Assembly: GCF_014212495.1 (NCBI RefSeq)
Contig: NZ_JACKZC010000011.1
Span: 62,001 to 126,000 of the forward strand
Direction of reading: 5' to 3'
Length of the DNA stretch: 64,000 bases
Source: Pontibacter sp. Tf4
Lineage (GTDB): Bacteria; Bacteroidota; Bacteroidia; Cytophagales; Hymenobacteraceae
Shown: in pieces, positions 29,249 to 38,732 of the stretch
How the letters are laid out: each line of letters begins with the position of its first letter
Numbering within the stretch: the first letter of the stretch is position 1
Position numbers and translations under genes: made by a program
The notes under the pieces: generated by a model
The model's input: only the letters and a program-made list of their open reading frames with translations
Database searches by the model: none
Told to the model about the DNA's origin: nothing

Positions 29249-31117
29249 TTAAAAATCGGTATCGAGGCCAAGGCGCTGTTTCAGGTCAACTATAACCGGG
29301 AACTTCTCGGCCAGGTAGTTAAACTTATCCTGCGAGGTATAAAGGCGTTTCTCGTCCTGTATCTCCACTACTTCGGCTCTTAAAACTATAGTTCTGTTGT
29401 TGAGCTGGCTTTTAAGCTCAGCAAGCAACGCCGGTCGCAGTGCCGAGAACTGGTCCATCATCACATGGTTATCGAGGTGCAGCGTGATCTCGTTCTGCTC
29501 GCTTACATGGTACTGGCGGTTCAGGAGCGTATAGTCCATCATGTTTTCGTCCTTCTTGCGGCGAAGGATAGCATGCCAGGCCGTTTTCAGTTTTGCCTGG
29601 TCTACGGGTACAAACGTGCCGTAAGCAGCTTCTTCTGCTTCCTCGGCTGTAGTAGTGGCTGCGTTTGTTGCCGGGGCCTGCTGCAGGTCTTTTAAGCTTG
29701 GCAGCTTGCTCAGCTTTTTCTGCGGTGGCAAACCAGGCTTGGATGGTGCAGGCGGAGCCGATGTTACAGGCGCCTTTGGAGCCGGTGGTGCCACGTGCGC
29801 ATCAGGCGTTATGTGCTGCGGCTTTGGCGGCTGCTGCAGTTCTGCCGATGGTATGCTACCTGCCGGAACCGGTTGCTGCATTTGCTGCGACGGAACAGTG
29901 CCATTGGCATGAGTAGGCTGCATGGTAGCAGAAGGAATGGCACCTGTTGATGTGGTAGGGGCTGGTGCCGGCGCCGCTACCTTAGCTTTTTTTGGTTCTG
30001 CTCCGTTTTGCGCAAAGCTCAGGGCTGCATTCAGGTGCGCCATTTTCATGAGGCACAGCTCTACGTGCAGGCGCTGGTTTTTGCTGCTCTTATAGTTGGT
30101 GTCACAGCTGCTTACCAGGTTCAGGCCCGATAACAGGAACGATACCGAAGATTTGGCAGACTGCTCGGCATACTTAGCTTTGATATTATCCGATACTTCC
30201 AGTAACTGTACCGTCTGAGGATCTTTGCAAACCAGCAGACTACGGAAATGCTCGCCAATCCCGATCAGGAAGTTATGCGCATCAAAACCGTTCTTCAGGA
30301 TCTCATCAAACAACAGCATTGCGCCAGACAGGTTCTGGTTCAGCAGGTCGTCCGTCAGCCGGAAATAATAATCATAATCCAGGATGTGCAGGTTCTCTAC
30401 GGTAGCTTTGTAGGTTACATTGCTGCCCGAGAAGGTTACCATCTGGTCGAAAATTGACAAGGCATCACGCAATGCGCCATCTGCTTTCTGCGAGATCAGG
30501 TGCAGTGCATCGGGCTCGGCCTGTATGTTCTCTTTCTGGGCAATATTACCCAGGTGGCGCACCATGTCCTCAATCCTGATTCTGTTAAAATCGAAGATCT
30601 GGCAGCGCGACAGGATGGTTGGGATGATCTTGTGGCGCTCGGTGGTAGCCAGAATGAAAATGGCATACGATGGCGGCTCTTCCAGCGTCTTCAGAAAGGC
30701 GTTGAAGGCCTGGTTAGAGAGCATGTGCACCTCATCTATGATATAGATCTTATATTTACCGGTTTGCGGGGCATAGCGCACCTGCTCCACCAGGTTCCGG
30801 ATATCCTCTACGGAGTTGTTGGAAGCGGCATCGAGCTCATGGATGTTGAACGAGCTGTTGCTGTTAAAGCTACGGCAGGATTCGCACTCGTTGCAGGCTT
30901 CGGTTTCCGGGGTAATGTTCTGGCAGTTTATAGTTTTGGCCAGAATACGGGCACAGGTAGTTTTACCCACCCCACGCGGACCGCAAAATAAAAATGCCTG
31001 CGCCAGGTGCTTACTGCTGATGGCGTTTTTCAGGGTGTTGGTTATATGGTGTTGCCCTACCACGCTATCGAACGTGCTCGGGCGGTACTTACGCGCTGAT
31101 ACTACGAAATTTTCCAT
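29249..31117 (-). CDS. dnaX: DNA polymerase III subunit gamma/tau
   Basis: 622 residues from ATG 31117 (a longer frame to 31168 lacks homology). Clamp-loader ATPase that opens the sliding clamp and organises the replisome. Domain I Walker A is GPRGVGKTTCARILAKTI, followed by a zinc module CNECESC with an upstream Cys, and Walker B/DExx is IIDEVHMLSNQAF; sensor 1 LATTERHKIIPTILSRC is also present. Domain III ends near 370. A long Ala/Pro-rich linker (about 385-490) precedes a C-terminal tau-like domain binding the polymerase (YTLLNRQYHVSEQNEITLHLD). No obvious slippery A run is seen, so gamma by frameshifting is not indicated. Confidence 0.97.
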   Translation of the reverse strand: MENFVVSARKYRPSTFDSVVGQHHITNTLKNAISSKHLAQAFLFCGPRGVGKTTCARILAKTINCQNITPETEACNECESCRSFNSNSSFNIHELDAASNNSVEDIRNLVEQVRYAPQTGKYKIYIIDEVHMLSNQAFNAFLKTLEEPPSYAIFILATTERHKIIPTILSRCQIFDFNRIRIEDMVRHLGNIAQKENIQAEPDALHLISQKADGALRDALSIFDQMVTFSGSNVTYKATVENLHILDYDYYFRLTDDLLNQNLSGAMLLFDEILKNGFDAHNFLIGIGEHFRSLLVCKDPQTVQLLEVSDNIKAKYAEQSAKSSVSFLLSGLNLVSSCDTNYKSSKNQRLHVELCLMKMAHLNAALSFAQNGAEPKKAKVAAPAPAPTTSTGAIPSATMQPTHANGTVPSQQMQQPVPAGSIPSAELQQPPKPQHITPDAHVAPPAPKAPVTSAPPAPSKPGLPPQKKLSKLPSLKDLQQAPATNAATTTAEEAEEAAYGTFVPVDQAKLKTAWHAILRRKKDENMMDYTLLNRQYHVSEQNEITLHLDNHVMMDQFSALRPALLAELKSQLNNRTIVLRAEVVEIQDEKRLYTSQDKFNYLAEKFPVIVDLKQRLGLDTDF

Positions 31118-31485
31118 TACTACAAAGATAATCAATCTGAAGCTCAGATGCGACGGCTTTTTATCCAACAGTTTTCCATAGAGTTATCCACGGGCTATAG
31201 TTGGAAAGTTAGAAAGTTGGGAAGTTAAAAAGTTAGAAAAAGAAAGGTGTTTGGTATTTGTAGAGGCACAATACTTTGCGTCTTTAGTCTGAATCAGGAT
31301 TTTCAGGATTTTATGATTTTCAGGATTGTATTATGCCGCAAGTTTAGCAGTAGCGTAACTTGTGGCTGACTATGGGGCCAATTTGCAAATGGCATGTATC
31401 AAACTATAGTTTCAGCTCTTATGGGGCCAGAGGCCTAACCTATAGTTCGGCAAGGGTGACTTCCCTTACCATCTTATGCTATAGT
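31118..31485. repeat. Repeat-bearing intergenic region
   Basis: No gene. 31201-31243 is a run of AAGTTAGAAAGTTGGGAAGTT-like units of the same kind as the 17563-17752 element, here as a single arm. 31287-31327 is an iterated TCAGGATTT unit that matches 37 of 41 bases of the reverse complement of 4909-4949. An exact iterated palindrome lies at 31402-31411. Confidence 0.75.
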
Positions 31486-32607
31486 TTACCGCACCGCCTC
31501 GTAGCCGCCTATAGTTCCTTTTTTGGAAAGTACCAGTTGCCATAGTTGGTTGTTGCGTGCCCGGAACGAGCCGGCGCTGGAGAGCAGGTAGTATTTCCAC
31601 ATGCGGTAAAAGCGGTCGCCATATTCGCCCTGCAGCTGGGACCAGTTGAAGTCAAAGTTCCGGAACCAGGCCACCAGAGTTAGGTCGTAATACGGTCCGA
31701 AGTTGTGCCAGTCTTCCACTATAAAAAGATGCTCCATGGCGCTACCCAGCTGTTTAACGGAAGGGATCAGGCAATTCGGGAAAATGTAGGTGTCTGTGAA
31801 CGGATCTGCGGCGACCCTGGAAAAATTGCTGCCGATGGTGTGCAGCAGAAACAAGCCATCCTCTTTCAGGCAACGGGCGGCCGTTTGCATAAACCGGCGG
31901 TGGTTACGGTAGCCAACATGCTCAAACATCCCCACCGAAACGATGTGGTCGAACTGTTCCTGCAGGTCGCGGTAATCCTGCAGGCGTATCTCAATGGGTA
32001 GCCCTTTGCAGATTTCCCGGGCCAGTGCAGCCTGCTCTTCCGAGACGGTTATGCCTACAACCTCAACGCCATAGTTTTCGGCTGCATATTTTGCAAAACC
32101 ACCCCAGCCGCAGCCAATGTCCAGCACGCGCTGCCCCGGTTGCAGGTATAGTTTCCGGCAGATCAGGTCGAGCTTGTTTTCCTGGGCCTGGTCCAGGTTA
32201 TTGGCATCTTTCCAGTAGCCGCAACTATAGTTCATGCGCTTGTCGAGCATAAGCTGGTATAGTTTGTTGCCTATGTCGTAGTGGCGCTGTGCGTTTCGGG
32301 TGGCTCTGCCTTTGCCCTGCAGGTTAAAAAGCCTTGCCAGCAACACCTGTAGCACCGAACGCCACCCAAGCTTTGCCTGCCTGTACAGGTCAGCCCGTAT
32401 TGCTTTAAAAACAAACTGGTCTATGTTTTCGCAATCCCACCAGCCATCCATGTACGCCTCTCCCAAACCCAGGGTACCTTCTGTAAGCACACGTTTGTAA
32501 AAGCGGTTGTCGTGCACCTGCAGGTCCCATGGCGCAGTACCATTTACCGTTACACCGGCGGTTGCTAAAATAGCAGTTACCTGTTGTTGCAGGGGTTGCG
32601 CGCTCAT
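31486..32607 (-). CDS. cfa: Cyclopropane-fatty-acyl-phospholipid synthase
   Basis: 373 residues, close to E. coli Cfa (382). Transfers a methylene from S-adenosylmethionine to cis double bonds of membrane phospholipids on the cytosolic face. N-terminal domain about 1-100 (TLGLGEAYMDGWWDCENIDQF), then the SAM-binding Rossmann motif VLDIGCGWGGFAKYAAENYG near 165, HYDIGNKLYQLMLD near 110 (substrate/bicarbonate region) and FEHVGYRNHRRFM near 240 containing the conserved Glu-His. Product would raise membrane acid and stress tolerance. An exact iterated palindrome is read in frame as N-Y-S (32223-32232). Monocistronic. Confidence 0.96.
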   Translation of the reverse strand: MSAQPLQQQVTAILATAGVTVNGTAPWDLQVHDNRFYKRVLTEGTLGLGEAYMDGWWDCENIDQFVFKAIRADLYRQAKLGWRSVLQVLLARLFNLQGKGRATRNAQRHYDIGNKLYQLMLDKRMNYSCGYWKDANNLDQAQENKLDLICRKLYLQPGQRVLDIGCGWGGFAKYAAENYGVEVVGITVSEEQAALAREICKGLPIEIRLQDYRDLQEQFDHIVSVGMFEHVGYRNHRRFMQTAARCLKEDGLFLLHTIGSNFSRVAADPFTDTYIFPNCLIPSVKQLGSAMEHLFIVEDWHNFGPYYDLTLVAWFRNFDFNWSQLQGEYGDRFYRMWKYYLLSSAGSFRARNNQLWQLVLSKKGTIGGYEAVR

Positions 32608-32722
32608 AATTCTACGTTATGTATAAGTTGCTGACAACTATAGTTTTATACTATGTAGATATGAACGCGGGTAACGTATAATGGTTGAAGTCCGAAACGC
32701 TGAGTAGCGGGTTAAGAGGTTG

Positions 32723-33598
32723 CTACACTGAATACAAAGTTATCAGCACTAAACCAAAGCAGCTAAGCAGCATCAGGAAAGTGTACGCAAAGGCCAGCAT
32801 CATAAATTTGGAAACTGTACGCCAGCGCGAACTCCTGTACATGGTGCGCATAGATCTGTAAATGTACCAGACTGAAACTATAAATCCGGCCAGCAAAATC
32901 CAGCTTGATAAGAAAGGCAGCAACCACTTTAGCGCAATAAGGATAGCCCCGAACAGGAACAGGAACGAATGCACATGAATGGAATAGATCAGGTGCTCGG
33001 CATATAACTTTTTAGACCGGATGTTTACCAGTTTAAGAATCAGGGCGAACAGAGGCAGCAAAAGGAACATTGTTTTAGGCAGGTGGCTTACCAGCTTATT
33101 TTTGAAAAGCGCACTTCTTAACTCATCTTGCTTCACCTCCCGGAACTTAGCGTTAAGGCCCTTTATCGGTACATCCCATCCGTTTATGCTAATATTATCT
33201 TTCACGGGTATTTTCTCTTCCGGTCTTTCGGTAACTATAGTTTTACCGGCGCCGGCTTTCTCTTTCAGTATCTTTTTTTGGTTGATGTTGGTGTTAGCCG
33301 TGAAAAGAAAGAAGAACAGGATGCTGATAGAAATATACATGCTGAACGGGTTGAGGTAGGATGCACGGCGGCCGGCAAAATACTCTTTGGTTAAAAAGCC
33401 CGGCTTCGTGAAAAGTGGGACCAGGCTGTTAAAAAACTTCGACTCAACATGGAAGTAGTGGCCAACACTGTGCAGCATCAGGTGCAGGAAGCTTTCGTGG
33501 AGTTGGAGATTTTCCTGGCCACAGTTTGTACAAAACTTATCGGGTACTGTGTTGCCGCAGTTCAGGCAATCGTTTTCGGAGCGGTAATGTTTTTTCAT
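32723..33598 (-). CDS. DUF3667 zinc-ribbon membrane protein
   Basis: 291 residues from ATG 33598 (an upstream Met at 33634 is not favoured). N-terminal zinc ribbon with two CxxC pairs (CLNCGNTVPDKFCTNCGQ), then the DUF3667 landmark FLTKEYFAGRRASYLNPFSMYISISILFFFLF near 75-105, a soluble loop of about 80 residues and four C-terminal transmembrane helices. Function of the family is unknown; it is confined mainly to Bacteroidota. A copy of the iterated palindrome occurs at 33233-33242 in the loop coding region. Confidence 0.92.
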   Translation of the reverse strand: MKKHYRSENDCLNCGNTVPDKFCTNCGQENLQLHESFLHLMLHSVGHYFHVESKFFNSLVPLFTKPGFLTKEYFAGRRASYLNPFSMYISISILFFFLFTANTNINQKKILKEKAGAGKTIVTERPEEKIPVKDNISINGWDVPIKGLNAKFREVKQDELRSALFKNKLVSHLPKTMFLLLPLFALILKLVNIRSKKLYAEHLIYSIHVHSFLFLFGAILIALKWLLPFLSSWILLAGFIVSVWYIYRSMRTMYRSSRWRTVSKFMMLAFAYTFLMLLSCFGLVLITLYSV

Positions 33599-33760
33599 AG
33601 TAGGTTGGGAATAACGGAGCGCGAAAATAAGCATTGTTGTACGGTGTAAAGTATATTAATCCAAAAAAATATTCAACTTAAACTATAGTTGGCAACAGGG
33701 TTAAAAAACTATAGTGTTGTAAAAAGTGCACCTGTTCTGAATGAGGATGAAAGGCATAAA

Positions 33761-33797
33761 AAAACCGTAGCCAGCTTATAGGGCTGACCACGGTTTT
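33761..33797 (-). terminator. Catalase terminator
   Basis: AAAACCGTAGCCAGC / GCTGACCACGGTTTT hairpin (two mismatched or wobble pairs) with a T run on the minus strand, 33 bp after the catalase stop. Confidence 0.75.
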
Positions 33798-33829
33798 AAA
33801 GTAGAAACTATACGTTACTGATGTAAACC

Positions 33830-35479
33830 TTAGTATGGTTTAGCGGAATGTGATCTTGTCTGCGCTTCTTCCACAGCCTGCTCGCCGGTTACATTGCCCA
33901 GCGGGCCATCTGTGCCTTCCAGCAGGTCGTGCTTCATTGTTTTTTTCGCTTCTTTCACTGCCCGCTCAATGCTTTCCTTCACTCTTCTGCCATACTCTTC
34001 ATCTGCCTGGGTAAAGTAGCTCAGCATTTTTTCCTGTATGCGCGGGTCGCATTTGGCCAGGTCGTTGCCCAGGTTATTGATCAGTTCATCGCGTTCCCAG
34101 TCTTCGAAGCTGCGGAACGTTTCGCCGGCCTGCTTAAACGGGTTGGCGCGGTCAATGGCCTGGCGCATGAGGTTGGCTTCGTACCGAGGCATGTAATCTT
34201 TGCCCGGCTTCGGCGCTTCCTGTAAACCACCTAAAATCGACGGCTCATAGTTCACGTGTATGTTCTGGCCTTCTGCAAAGTCTGTGTCAAAAGCCATCTG
34301 GCCGCCGCGCTGGTTGGTAGCTACGTGTGTTTTAGGCGCATTTATAGGCAGCTGCAGGTAGTTGGCCCCCACGCGGTACCGCTGGGTGTCGGAGTAGGAG
34401 AAGGTACGGCCCTGCAGCATCTTATCATCCGAAAAGTCAAGCCCGTCCACCAGCACACCAGTACCAAACGCGGAAAGCTCTACCTCGTTAAAGTAGTCTA
34501 CCGGATTGCGGTTCAGGGTCATTTTGCCAATCGGGTACCACGGAAATTTATCGTTCGGCCATAGTTTGGTATCGTCCAGCGGGTCAAAATCCAGTTCGGG
34601 GTGGTCGTCGTCGCTCATGAGCTGCACATTCAGTTCCCACTCCGGAAAATCACCCCGCTCTATGGCTTCGTACAGGTCTTGGGTGGCGTGGTTAAAGTTC
34701 TTGCCCTGTATCTCCTGTGCCTCTTTCTGTGTAAGGTTGCGGATGCCCTGCAGCGGTTCCCAGTGGTATTTTACCAGCATGGCCTCGCCGTCTGCATTCA
34801 CCCATTTATAGGTGTTCACTCCCGAGCCCTGCATCTGTCTATAGTTGGCCGGTATGCCCCACGGCGAGTACAGGAACGTAACCATGTGGGTAGCTTCGGG
34901 TGTGCCTGAGAAAAAGTCGAAAATACGTTCTGCGCTCTGGATGTTAGTAACCGGGTCCGGTTTCTGTGAGTGGATCAGGTCCGGAAATTTCATGGCATCG
35001 CGGATGAAGAAGATCTTGAGGTTGTTGCCTACCAGGTCCCAGTTGCCATCTTCGGTGTAAAATTTAACAGCAAAACCACGTGGGTCGCGCAGGGTTTCGG
35101 GGGAGTGGGTGCCGTGGCCTACCGTAGAGAAACGAACAAAGGTTGGTGTCTCTTTTCCTTTTTTAAAGACCTTGGCCCGGGTAAATTTTTCGACAGGGTC
35201 GTTGCCAACGGTGCCGTAGGCTTTAAATACGCCATGGGCGCCGGCGCCACGGGCATGCACCACACGTTCCGGCACACGTTCCCGGTCAAAGTGCGAGATC
35301 TTTTCGATGAAGTGGTAGTTCTCCATGGTAGCCGGTCCACGGTTGCCTACTGTCCGGATGTTCTGGTTATCGGTTACGGGGTGGCCCTGGCGGGTAGTAA
35401 GTGTGCGGCCTTTTTCCTGGCCATTGCCTTTGTGGCCCTTGCCTGTGCTGGCAGTGCGGTACTTTTTGTTTTCATTCAT
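33830..35479 (-). CDS. katA: Monofunctional haem catalase
   Basis: 549 residues. Breaks down hydrogen peroxide in the cytosol. An N-terminal basic extension of about 40 residues ([21 protein letters not shown]) precedes the core. Catalytic His lies in [15 protein letters not shown] (near 75), Asn in [29 protein letters not shown] (near 150), and the proximal haem Tyr in [21 protein letters not shown] (near 360). The length and C-terminus lack the glutamine amidotransferase-like domain of large catalases, so it is a small-subunit type. An OxyR-like operator lies upstream at 35548-35583. Gene symbol is by function; katE-type naming is also possible. Confidence 0.96.
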   Translation of the reverse strand: MNENKKYRTASTGKGHKGNGQEKGRTLTTRQGHPVTDNQNIRTVGNRGPATMENYHFIEKISHFDRERVPERVVHARGAGAHGVFKAYGTVGNDPVEKFTRAKVFKKGKETPTFVRFSTVGHGTHSPETLRDPRGFAVKFYTEDGNWDLVGNNLKIFFIRDAMKFPDLIHSQKPDPVTNIQSAERIFDFFSGTPEATHMVTFLYSPWGIPANYRQMQGSGVNTYKWVNADGEAMLVKYHWEPLQGIRNLTQKEAQEIQGKNFNHATQDLYEAIERGDFPEWELNVQLMSDDDHPELDFDPLDDTKLWPNDKFPWYPIGKMTLNRNPVDYFNEVELSAFGTGVLVDGLDFSDDKMLQGRTFSYSDTQRYRVGANYLQLPINAPKTHVATNQRGGQMAFDTDFAEGQNIHVNYEPSILGGLQEAPKPGKDYMPRYEANLMRQAIDRANPFKQAGETFRSFEDWERDELINNLGNDLAKCDPRIQEKMLSYFTQADEEYGRRVKESIERAVKEAKKTMKHDLLEGTDGPLGNVTGEQAVEEAQTRSHSAKPY

Positions 35480-35547
35480 GGCGCGATACCGGTTGATGAT
35501 TAATACGTTAACTTAACCGGTATACTCTATCTCAGGGAGTTATGTTC

Positions 35548-35583
35548 ATAGATATTGTCTATATTTAACTTTGATAAATCTAT
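35548..35583 (-). promoter_or_regulatory. OxyR-like operator upstream of catalase
   Basis: 35548-35562 reads ATAGATATTGTCTAT, matching the E. coli OxyR half-site ATAGnTnnnAnCTAT at all but one specified base. After 7 bp it is followed by TTTGATAAATCTAT, a weaker, one-base-short second dyad. It sits 69 to 104 bp upstream of the catalase start, where an activator would bind. No oxyR gene is in the window. Confidence 0.5.
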
Positions 35584-35669
35584 AATTGCATAAATATTGT
35601 TAAACTAAGCAGCCTTGAAGAGCTCACTGATGTTTATGAGATCTTTATAAAGATACGCGCTGAAATTAA

Positions 35670-37025
35670 TCAGAAAGTCAGCTTAAAGGTAGTACCAACT
35701 CCCACTTCACTTTCTACCTGAATAGTGCCTTTGTGCAGGTGCATGATGTGCTTGGAAAGGCTAAGTCCGATGCCGGAGCCGTCTTTGTGCGAAGTAAAGA
35801 AGGGAATAAAAATGCTTTCCAGTATCTCTTCCGGAATGCCGGAGCCGTTGTCGAGCACTTCTATAGTTATTTTGTCTTCCTGTGGCCGGGCTACCAGCAG
35901 TATCTGTGGATTTTGCCGCTCCCGAACCGCGCGCTGTGCATTGGTAATCAGGTTGATAAGCACTTGTTCCAGCAGGTTCACGTCGCCAACTATAGTTAAT
36001 TCTGTGGGGGATACTTTACAACTATAGCTGATACCTTCTTCTTCCAGCCGCGGGCGCATCAGGGCATCTATGCTTTTAAAAAGCTCCTGCACGTAAATGG
36101 TAGTCAGGTTCAGGTGCTGTTGCTTGTTGAGATTGCGGTAAAACTGCGTGAAACGTAAAAGCCCTTCGCTGCGCTTTTTAATGATGCCAATGCCTTCTTC
36201 GGTATCTTCCAGCAGTTCTACATCCACTACGGCTTCAGGTTCTGAACTATAGCGTTCGCGCTCCAGGTGCAGGTGTTTGCCTAAGGTATCGGCCAGCGAG
36301 GCAATAGGGGCTACCGAGTTCATAATCTCATGCGTCATCACGCGGAGCAGTTTCTGCCAGGCTTCGGTCTCGGTGGCATCTACGGTGGCGCTCACGTTTT
36401 TCAGAACTATAAGCAGCAGGTTGCGGTGCTGCATAGTAAAGGCCGTAGCCGACACCAGCAACTGCGCCTGACCGGCAGGTAATTTGAGTTTCACCTGGGT
36501 TGTTTCTCCTGATGCTATAGTTTGCAGTGACTCGTACAGGGCAGGGTAGCGGTTCTCCAGGCTGTTCACACTCTTCAGATAGGGCACGCCCAGCATCTTT
36601 TTAAACGCGTCGTTTACCCATTCTACCTCACCAGTCTCCGCATCTACAGCCATTATGCCGGTATCCACCAGCTGTAGTATGGTTTGCATGTACTGGAACT
36701 GGGCCTCGCGCTCGATGTGCAGTTGCTTAAATGTGTTGTTGATCAGGTTAAACGCTTTGTGCAGCTGTTGTAATGAGGAGTTTGTGTTCTCGTTAAAGCG
36801 TTGCGAAAAATCACGCTGTTTTACTGCTTCCAGAAATTTGGCCAGCTCGTTGTTGCTGCGGGTTACATAACGGGCCATCTCCCATAGTTGCGCCAGCATA
36901 ATCAGTATACCCGATGTTACCTGCAGCCAGGTATAGTTGGTCAGGTATTGCACGGTAAGGTACATCATGCCCAGCAAAAGTGTAAACCGGACAAACAACC
37001 CGAGCTCCAGTCGCTTAGATATCAT
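35670..37025 (-). CDS. Sensor histidine kinase of NtrY type
   Basis: 451 residues. Two N-terminal transmembrane helices (about 10-30, 33-52) with almost no periplasmic loop, so it probably senses membrane or cytosolic signals. A PAS-like domain spans about 110-210 (LVDTGIMAVDAETGEVEWVNDAFKKMLG). The phosphoacceptor His is in LLRVMTHEIMNSVAPIASLADTLG near 232. HATPase_c boxes: N LINLITNAQRAV, G1 LDNGSGIP, F FIPFFTSHKDGSGIGLSLS. Phosphorylates the NtrC-type regulator encoded immediately upstream, with an 11-bp gene overlap. Confidence 0.93.
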   Translation of the reverse strand: MISKRLELGLFVRFTLLLGMMYLTVQYLTNYTWLQVTSGILIMLAQLWEMARYVTRSNNELAKFLEAVKQRDFSQRFNENTNSSLQQLHKAFNLINNTFKQLHIEREAQFQYMQTILQLVDTGIMAVDAETGEVEWVNDAFKKMLGVPYLKSVNSLENRYPALYESLQTIASGETTQVKLKLPAGQAQLLVSATAFTMQHRNLLLIVLKNVSATVDATETEAWQKLLRVMTHEIMNSVAPIASLADTLGKHLHLERERYSSEPEAVVDVELLEDTEEGIGIIKKRSEGLLRFTQFYRNLNKQQHLNLTTIYVQELFKSIDALMRPRLEEEGISYSCKVSPTELTIVGDVNLLEQVLINLITNAQRAVRERQNPQILLVARPQEDKITIEVLDNGSGIPEEILESIFIPFFTSHKDGSGIGLSLSKHIMHLHKGTIQVESEVGVGTTFKLTF

Positions 37026-38382
37026 ATTTGTTCAGGCGGCGGTAAAGGGCGGTGCGGGTAAGGCCAAGTTCTTTGGCAGCCTTCGAGATGTTGCCTTTGT
37101 TCTTTTCGATCACGCGGCGTATGGTTTCGCGCTCTATCTCGCTTAGCGGCATGTTGGTTTCTGCAGCAAACGAAGCTATAGTTTGGGTAACAGGTGCCAG
37201 CTCCATGGCCGAGAATGTGAAGTCCTGTGGTTGCAGCACGTTGTTTTCGGCCAGAATGATGGCCCGCTCTACGGCATGCTGCAATTCGCGCACGTTGCCC
37301 GGCCAGCTATGCTGATTCAGTTTTTGTAGGGTGGCAGGTGCAAACTCCGGTACCGGTTTATGGTTCTTCAGCGCATAGATTTCCGCAAAGTGCCGGGCCA
37401 GCAACTCCACATCGCCGTGGCGCTGCCGCAGCGGGGGCAAGGTGATCTCTACGGTATTAATGCGGTAGATCAGATCTTTACGGAACAGGTTTTTGGCTGC
37501 CAGTTCGTAAATCGGTTCGTTGGTTGCCGATATCAGCCGGATGTCCACCGGCACGGGTGTGTTGGAGCCAAGCGGTGTTACCTGCCGGTTTTGCAGCACC
37601 GTTAACAGCTTGGCTTGCATGGCCGGCGAAATATTCCCGATCTCATCTAAGAACAGCGTGCCACCGTTGGCAGCTTCAAAACGGCCTTTCCGGTCTTCTT
37701 TGGCATCGGTAAAAGCGCCTTTTTTAAAACCGAACAGCTCACTCTCAAATAAAGTATCGGTCAGGGCAGCTACATCCACGCTCACAAAAGGCTTATTTGC
37801 GCGGAAGGATTTCTCGTGAAGTGCGCGTGCTACCAGTTCCTTGCCTGTTCCGTTCTCACCCAGTATGAGCACGTTGGCCTCGGTGGGGGCAATTTTTTCG
37901 ATCTTGTAAAGGATATCCTGTAGAGCTTCGGACTGGCCAAGAATGGTTGTCTGCTGCGTGGCTATAGTTTGCTTGCCGGTTTTTTTGCCGCCTTTGGCAT
38001 TCAGGGCGTTATGCAGTGTTTCCAGCAGCTTGTCGTTGTGCCAGGGCTTCACGATGAAGTCGTGTGCGCCTTGTTTTAAAGACTTCACTGCCAGCTCCAC
38101 ATCGCCATACGCCGTGATCAGGATAACGGTGGCGTCTTTGTCTTTATCCAGTATCTGGCGCAACCAGTAAAGGCCTTCGTTGCCGGTATTCAGTGCGCTT
38201 TTAAAGTTCATGTCCAGGAAAATGACATCAAACTTCTCTTTGGATAGCAGGCTGATAAGGTTGTCCGGATTTTTTTCAGTCACCACTTCTTTTACCTCCG
38301 TTTTCAGCAACATTTTCAGTGCAAAAAGCACGTCGGTTTCATCGTCAACTATTAAAACTTTACCGGTTTTTCCTGTGGCCAT
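37015..38382 (-). CDS. Sigma-54-dependent response regulator, NtrC family
   Basis: 455 residues. Receiver domain 1-125 with phosphoacceptor Asp in FDVIFLDMNFKS (near 57) and conserved Lys in GAHDFIVKPWHNDK. AAA+ domain about 150-385: Walker A LGENGTGKELVARALHEKS, sigma-54 contact loop GFKKGAFTDAKEDRKGRFE, Walker B GGTLFLDEIGN. C-terminal Fis-type HTH IEKNKGNISKAAKELGLTRTALYRRLNKY. It turns on sigma-54 promoters when phosphorylated by the kinase gene that overlaps it. It is divergent from an FtsX/MacB permease gene whose upstream region has a candidate -24/-12 element. Confidence 0.96.
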   Translation of the reverse strand: MATGKTGKVLIVDDETDVLFALKMLLKTEVKEVVTEKNPDNLISLLSKEKFDVIFLDMNFKSALNTGNEGLYWLRQILDKDKDATVILITAYGDVELAVKSLKQGAHDFIVKPWHNDKLLETLHNALNAKGGKKTGKQTIATQQTTILGQSEALQDILYKIEKIAPTEANVLILGENGTGKELVARALHEKSFRANKPFVSVDVAALTDTLFESELFGFKKGAFTDAKEDRKGRFEAANGGTLFLDEIGNISPAMQAKLLTVLQNRQVTPLGSNTPVPVDIRLISATNEPIYELAAKNLFRKDLIYRINTVEITLPPLRQRHGDVELLARHFAEIYALKNHKPVPEFAPATLQKLNQHSWPGNVRELQHAVERAIILAENNVLQPQDFTFSAMELAPVTQTIASFAAETNMPLSEIERETIRRVIEKNKGNISKAAKELGLTRTALYRRLNKYDI

Positions 38383-38732
38383 AGTACAAGCATTTCCTAT
38401 TCTGATACCGAATTTAAATAAATTATTCGGGGATTTATACTAACTGAACTATAGGTTAATTTCACAGCGCCTTTCTTTTAAGTTACAGTATTGCTACAGT
38501 GCAATTTGCTATAGTTTGTCTGGTAAAATGCTGTAACGCTACCGCACAGGTGTTCACGCAGATTGTGTATCGGAAGCGTACAGTTTTATAGTTTTGGTTT
38601 TGCGTAAGTGTTTGAATTATAGCTTTTTGTAAAAGTGGCATTCAAATTTCTATATACCTGGCAGTGTGCAGGCAAATACCTGCTGCTGTTCAAAAAGAAG
38701 ATTTTTTACTGAGCCAATAAATTTCCAGAACT
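38383..38732. promoter_or_regulatory. Divergent regulatory region between regulator and permease
   Basis: 350 bp with no gene. It must hold the promoters of the two-component operon and of the permease; the only recognised element is the sigma-54-like site at 38658-38674. A few CTATAG or TATAGTT copies are present. Confidence 0.6.
38658..38674 (+). promoter_or_regulatory. Candidate sigma-54 promoter of the permease gene
   Basis: CTGGCAGTGTGCAGGCA has GG and GC dinucleotides exactly 10 bp apart and the TGGCA start of the -24 box; the two T before the -12 GC are missing. Transcription would start near 38685, giving a leader of about 48 nt before the ATG. Confidence 0.45.

Noticed and set aside
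35570..35605. PerR-like box near TATAATTGCATAA
   Set aside because: Only half of the PerR consensus matches; the OxyR-like reading fits better.
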